Source: Betaproteobacteria bacterium UBA6904 (GTDB taxonomy: Bacteria > Pseudomonadota > Gammaproteobacteria > Burkholderiales > SG8-39). Taken from it: 9,596 nt of DNA. Shown here piece after piece: positions 6,563 through 9,596 of the stretch. The notes below the pieces were generated by a model. It ran no database searches. It saw nothing but the letters and a program-made list of their open reading frames with translations, and was not told the DNA's origin. Made by a program: the position numbers and the translations under genes. Where the stretch lies: the NCBI GenBank assembly GCA_002451175.1, contig DKBI01000149.1, positions 11,989 to 21,584 of the forward strand, read 5' to 3'. Position 1 is the first letter of the stretch, and the number at the start of each line of letters is the position of its first letter.

Positions 6563-7003
6563 CTATTCGATCTCTTCCGCCAGGACACCCCGCGGCAACA
6601 TGCCGGCGACGTAGGCCCTGCCGAAGTAGGCGCGCATATGCCCCCCGGTCTGCACCATCAGTCCGGACGGATCCGCGCTGGGCGCATTCCTGTTTTTCAC
6701 CGCCTCGACGTAGGCCGCGAAGTACCGGCCCAGAACCTGCTGCAGGTCGGGTATCTCCGGCCCCTGCCAGGACACCGCGAACACCATGCCCGCCGGCGAG
6801 ACATATTCGCTGACCGTGGTACCCGAAGGCAGCAGCAGCCGGTGCACCGCGAATTTTGCCGCGTCGCGGATTTCCAGCCCGGCCTGCAGGCGCGCCCGAT
6901 CCGTGCGCACCGAATCCGCGTCTTCACCCAGGGTAGCGGCCGCGGGCGTACACAGCGCAAACAGAGTCAACGCAAGTCCGCCAGCCCAGAATTTCATGCG
7001 CAT
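6563..7003 (-). CDS. DUF2844 domain secreted protein, partner of the DUF3443 gene
   Basis: This gene encodes a 146-residue protein of unknown function, predicted to be exported. It has a basic start, a hydrophobic core and an Ala-rich cleavage region around TPAAA/TLGED (19-28). The mature part carries features I recall from DUF2844 proteins: TLGEDADSV near the start, LPSGTTVSEYVSPAGMVFAVSWQGP across 58-82, PDLQQVLGRYFAAY (85-98), and GGHMRAYFGRAYV (120-132). The ATG at 7003 is favoured over the ATG at 6997 because AGGGA lies 7 nt before it. Its TAG stop is followed by one Ser codon and then the DUF3443 ATG in the same frame, so translational coupling is likely. No enzyme motif is visible; a small periplasmic accessory, chaperone or substrate of the DUF3443 protein is conceivable but unproven. 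Confidence 0.88.
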   Translation of the reverse strand: MRMKFWAGGLALTLFALCTPAAATLGEDADSVRTDRARLQAGLEIRDAAKFAVHRLLLPSGTTVSEYVSPAGMVFAVSWQGPEIPDLQQVLGRYFAAYVEAVKNRNAPSADPSGLMVQTGGHMRAYFGRAYVAGMLPRGVLAEEIE

Positions 7004-7010
7004 GCCTGAT

Positions 7011-7015
7011 TCCCT
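7011..7015 (-). promoter_or_regulatory. Ribosome-binding site of the DUF2844 gene
   Basis: On the minus strand this reads AGGGA with a 7-nt spacer to the ATG at 7003, which selects that start over the second in-frame ATG six bases later. It lies in the 43-bp gap after hcrB, where no clear promoter or terminator was seen. Confidence 0.6.
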
Positions 7016-7046
7016 GCAGAGTAAAGCAGTTCCAGCGCCTACGATA

Positions 7047-8069
7047 CTACAACTCCTGCCGCGCGATGCGCATGCGCATCGCGCGCATGTCGTCGCCGCG
7101 GATTTCGCGCAAGGCGTAGCCGACGAAGCTGGGCACGACTTCCTTGCGCCAATAGACGTCGAGATCGGTATTGTCCATGGGCTTGGCTCGCGAGGCCGCC
7201 AGCGCGCCGGCCTCCGCGATCACCTCGTCGGAGAGTTTCTTGCCGACCAGGAAGTCGCTCGCCTTGCCGGCGAGGAAAGGCTGCGAGGACACCGCGCCCA
7301 GGACCAGGCGCAGTTCCTCGATGCAGCCATCGGGCGCGGCACGCGCCGCCACCGCCACGCCGAGCAGCGGAAAATCGAAAGAACCGCGCCGGCGCAGCTT
7401 CCAGTAGGTGCTGCGCCAGCCCTCGGCCTTCGGCAGCATCACCTCGGTCAGGATTTCGTCGGGCTTGCGCGTCAGGTAATCCATGCCGTCGTTGTTGTAG
7501 AGCTCGGGCAGCGCGAGTTCGCGTTCGCCCGCGGCCGAAACCAGACGCACTTTTGCGCCCAGCGCGATCAGCGCCGGCGCGCTGTCGGTCGAGGACACTG
7601 CGAGGCAGCGCTTGCTCGCGGTGGCGACCCAGCAGGTCTTGCCCTCCTTCTTCATGCAATAGCCTATGGCCTCGCGCCAGTCTTCGTTCTGGTTGTAGTA
7701 ATTGCAGCGCGTGTCCAGGCACAGGTTGCCGCCCAGCGTCCCCATGTTGCGCAAATGCGGCGACGCGACCTGTGCCGCCGCCTGCCACAGGCCGCGGTAT
7801 TGTTCGCGCACGGCTTTGCTCTCCACGACCTCGGTCAGCGTGAGTCCGGCGCCCAGCCTGAGGCCGGAACCGTTGGCAATGTGCTTGAGGCCTTCGACCC
7901 GGCTGAGCGAAATCAGGGTCGCCGGCGTCTGCTGGCGCCGCTTCATATTGGGCAGCAGGTCGGTGCCGCCGGCGATGAGCATGCCGCGCGGGCCCTCGCC
8001 CGCGAGGATGCGCGCGGCTTCCGCCACGCTGGTCGGCGACGCGTGTTTGAACCACGGCAGGCGCATCAT
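7047..8069 (-). CDS. hcrB: 4-Hydroxybenzoyl-CoA reductase-type beta subunit (FAD, extra 4Fe-4S loop)
   Basis: This is the medium subunit of a xanthine-oxidase-family molybdoenzyme. In 4-hydroxybenzoyl-CoA reductase it takes electrons from ferredoxin and passes them towards the Mo site, where the phenolic OH is removed reductively to give benzoyl-CoA. The 340-residue product has the FAD-binding AGGTDLLPNMK (33-43) and the second FAD motif TLGGNLCL (111-118). After it comes an insertion (about 119-160) with Cys122, Cys138, Cys146 and Cys155. From memory these are the same numbers as the 4Fe-4S ligands of Thauera HcrB, and this loop separates HcrB from ordinary XDH FAD subunits. The ATG at 8069 overlaps the hcrA stop by 4 nt (ATGA), with GGAAAGGG 7 nt upstream; a second ATG follows directly. 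The reductive assignment rests on the loop and on the neighbouring subunit. A related enzyme acting on another aryl-CoA remains possible. Confidence 0.88.
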   Translation of the reverse strand: MMRLPWFKHASPTSVAEAARILAGEGPRGMLIAGGTDLLPNMKRRQQTPATLISLSRVEGLKHIANGSGLRLGAGLTLTEVVESKAVREQYRGLWQAAAQVASPHLRNMGTLGGNLCLDTRCNYYNQNEDWREAIGYCMKKEGKTCWVATASKRCLAVSSTDSAPALIALGAKVRLVSAAGERELALPELYNNDGMDYLTRKPDEILTEVMLPKAEGWRSTYWKLRRRGSFDFPLLGVAVAARAAPDGCIEELRLVLGAVSSQPFLAGKASDFLVGKKLSDEVIAEAGALAASRAKPMDNTDLDVYWRKEVVPSFVGYALREIRGDDMRAMRMRIARQEL

Positions 8070-9596
8070 GATGCGGCCCTTTCCGCGGCCTTGGCCGCTT
8101 TGCGCTGCGGCGGCTTGCTTTCGGTGCCGTCGCCGCCCTCGCCGGGCGGAATCACGAACGTCGGCTCGACGTAGGGCACTTCAGGGAAGCGCTCCGGCCC
8201 CACGCGCGGGCTCTTGCCTTCGCGCTTCAGATGCAGGGCGCGCAGGATTTTTTCCGGCGTAATGGGCACTTCGTCTATGCGCACGCCCACCGCGTCGAAC
8301 ACCGCGTTGGCCACGGCCGGCATCACCGGCAGCAGCGGCCCCTGGCCGACTTCCTTCGCGCCGAAGGGGCAATTCGGGTCGGGATCTTCGACCAGGAACA
8401 CCTCGACCTCGGGCATTTCGAGCGAGGTGATGCTCTTGTATTCGAGCAGGGACGGAATCTTGTGCACCAGCGCGTTGGAGAGTTTCGGCGGCAGGCGCCG
8501 GAACACCTGTTCCTCCATCAGTGCTTCTCCCAGGCCCATGTAGATGCCGCCTATGACCTGGCCGCGCGCGAGCGTCGGATTCAGCGCGCGGCCGATGTCG
8601 TGCGCGACCCAGATCTTGGGTACGTTGATCCAGCCCGTGTGTTCGTCGACTTCCACCTCGACTACGCAGGCGGAGTAGGAATACGCGGGCGACGGACCCA
8701 CGCCTGCCGCCTTGAATTTCCCCGGCGGCTTGGGCGGCGTGTAGGAGCCCACCGTGCCCAGGGTGCCGTACTTGGTTTCGGCGTAGACCACGGCTTCGGC
8801 GAAGCTCATGGTCTTGGACGCGTCGCCCGCAGCGAACACGCGCCCGCGCGAGAGCACGATGTCAGCGGGCGCGACTTCGAGCTGCTCGGCGGCCGCCGTG
8901 ACCAGCATGTCGCGCGCACGCCCTGCCGCCTGCAGCGCGGCATTGCCCATCATCAGCGTGACGCGGCTGGAATACGAACCCAGGTCGATCGGCGTAATGC
9001 CGGTATCGCCGGTGACGCAGCGCACTTCCTTGGTGCTGATGCCCAGGGTTTCGGCGACCACCGCGGCGAGCACGTCGTCCGAGCCCTGGCCGACCTCGGT
9101 CGCCCCGCAGAACACCGTCACCTGGCCGCTGCGATCCAGCGAGAGCTGCACCCCGGTGTGCGGCATCTTGTTCCAGTAGATCGACACCCCCGCGCCGGTC
9201 ATGTAGGAGCTGCAGGCGATGCCGACGCCGCGGCCCTGCGGCAGCTTGCCGTGCTTTTGCTTCCAGCCCGAGCCCGCGACCACCTGGCGTATGCATTCGG
9301 CGAGGCCGTTGCTGCCGATCTTGAGCCAGCTCGCCGTAAGCGTGTTGGCCTTGGTCACCATGTTGAGGCGCAGATCCGCCGGGTCGAGCTTGAGTTTTTC
9401 CGCAATCTTGTCGAGCTGTACTTCCTGGCCGAAGCGCGGCTGCGGCGTGCCGTGGCCGCGCTTGGGGCCGCAGGCGGGCTTGTTGGTGAACACCCTGCAG
9501 GCGTCGAACTTGAAGCGCGGCAGCTCGTAGGTGAGCGGCGTCAACACGCCGGTATAGAAGGTGCTCGCCGGCCCGTGCGAGCCGTAGGCGCCGCCG
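8066..9596 (-). CDS. hcrA: 4-Hydroxybenzoyl-CoA reductase-type alpha subunit (molybdopterin-binding), C-terminal 509 residues
   Basis: This is the large catalytic subunit that holds the Mo-pterin cofactor. The frame is open to the window edge, and roughly the N-terminal third (about 260 residues of a family length near 770) lies outside. Visible motifs in order (residues of the fragment) are GGAYGSHGP (1-9), ACGPKRGHGTPQPRF (41-55) with the Arg equivalent to the substrate-site Arg of xanthine oxidase, GATEVGQGSDD (164-174) with the Gln near the Mo ligands, and GAKEVGQGPLLPV (412-424). In the last of these, Gln418 stands where xanthine oxidase has its catalytic Glu. The ACGPKRGHGTPQ variant and the adjacent hcrB with its Fe-S loop point to the 4-hydroxybenzoyl-CoA reductase branch. 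The C-terminus is a basic Ala/Lys-rich tail. Start codons inside the window, such as the GTG at 9547, are internal. Confidence 0.87.
   Translation of the reverse strand, partial: GGAYGSHGPASTFYTGVLTPLTYELPRFKFDACRVFTNKPACGPKRGHGTPQPRFGQEVQLDKIAEKLKLDPADLRLNMVTKANTLTASWLKIGSNGLAECIRQVVAGSGWKQKHGKLPQGRGVGIACSSYMTGAGVSIYWNKMPHTGVQLSLDRSGQVTVFCGATEVGQGSDDVLAAVVAETLGISTKEVRCVTGDTGITPIDLGSYSSRVTLMMGNAALQAAGRARDMLVTAAAEQLEVAPADIVLSRGRVFAAGDASKTMSFAEAVVYAETKYGTLGTVGSYTPPKPPGKFKAAGVGPSPAYSYSACVVEVEVDEHTGWINVPKIWVAHDIGRALNPTLARGQVIGGIYMGLGEALMEEQVFRRLPPKLSNALVHKIPSLLEYKSITSLEMPEVEVFLVEDPDPNCPFGAKEVGQGPLLPVMPAVANAVFDAVGVRIDEVPITPEKILRALHLKREGKSPRVGPERFPEVPYVEPTFVIPPGEGGDGTESKPPQRKAAKAAERAAS
8077..8084 (-). 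promoter_or_regulatory. Ribosome-binding site of hcrB inside the end of hcrA
   Basis: On the minus strand this reads GGAAAGGG, 7 nt before the first of two tandem ATG codons (8069) and 10 nt before the second. Together with the ATGA stop/start overlap it indicates translational coupling of the two reductase subunits. Confidence 0.5.

Noticed and set aside
6786..8174. A 462-codon plus-strand open frame
   Set aside because: Antisense to the DUF2844 gene, hcrB and the end of hcrA, crossing gene boundaries. Those minus-strand genes have full family motifs, so this frame is a shadow.

Overview
The window is GC-rich chromosomal DNA, most likely from a betaproteobacterium. Three things suggest this: a DUF2844/DUF3443 gene pair, which I associate with that class; a fused (bifunctional) MnmC; and 4-hydroxybenzoyl-CoA reductase-type genes, known from anaerobic or facultative aromatic degraders such as Thauera. 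The assignment is inferred from gene content, since no rRNA or other phylogenetic marker is present. Almost all the DNA is coding. I see no tRNA, rRNA, CRISPR array, insertion sequence, integrase or other sign of a mobile element.

Left part (1-1482, minus strand): the first 206 residues of a Hanks-type Ser/Thr protein kinase, cut off by the window edge. Upstream of it lies a complete SRAP/YedK-type gene for an abasic-site DNA-protein crosslinking protein. The 183 bp between them holds a possible 22-codon ORF.

Middle (1575-3256, plus strand): a polytopic DUF2189-type membrane protein, transcribed divergently from the SRAP gene, followed by a YgfF-like short-chain dehydrogenase/reductase. The SRAP and DUF2189 genes both appear to have leaderless promoters, with the -10 hexamer exactly 6 nt before the ATG and no Shine-Dalgarno sequence.

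Right part (3344-9596, minus strand): five co-directional genes with short gaps or an overlap. In transcription order they are the molybdopterin subunit hcrA (N-terminus outside the window), the FAD/4Fe-4S subunit hcrB (4-nt overlap with hcrA), a secreted DUF2844 protein, a DUF3443 lipoprotein with pepsin-like DTG/DSG motifs, and bifunctional mnmC for tRNA wobble-uridine modification. The first two would form two of the three subunits of a molybdenum enzyme that removes the ring hydroxyl of 4-hydroxybenzoyl-CoA. The small 2Fe-2S subunit is not in view and would be expected upstream of hcrA.

The points most worth checking are the pepsin-like architecture of the DUF3443 lipoprotein and its tight pairing with DUF2844, the cluster of leaderless-type promoters, and a Gln where xanthine-oxidase-family enzymes usually carry the catalytic Glu in the HcrA-like subunit. 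I found no complete, clearly unprecedented multi-gene system.
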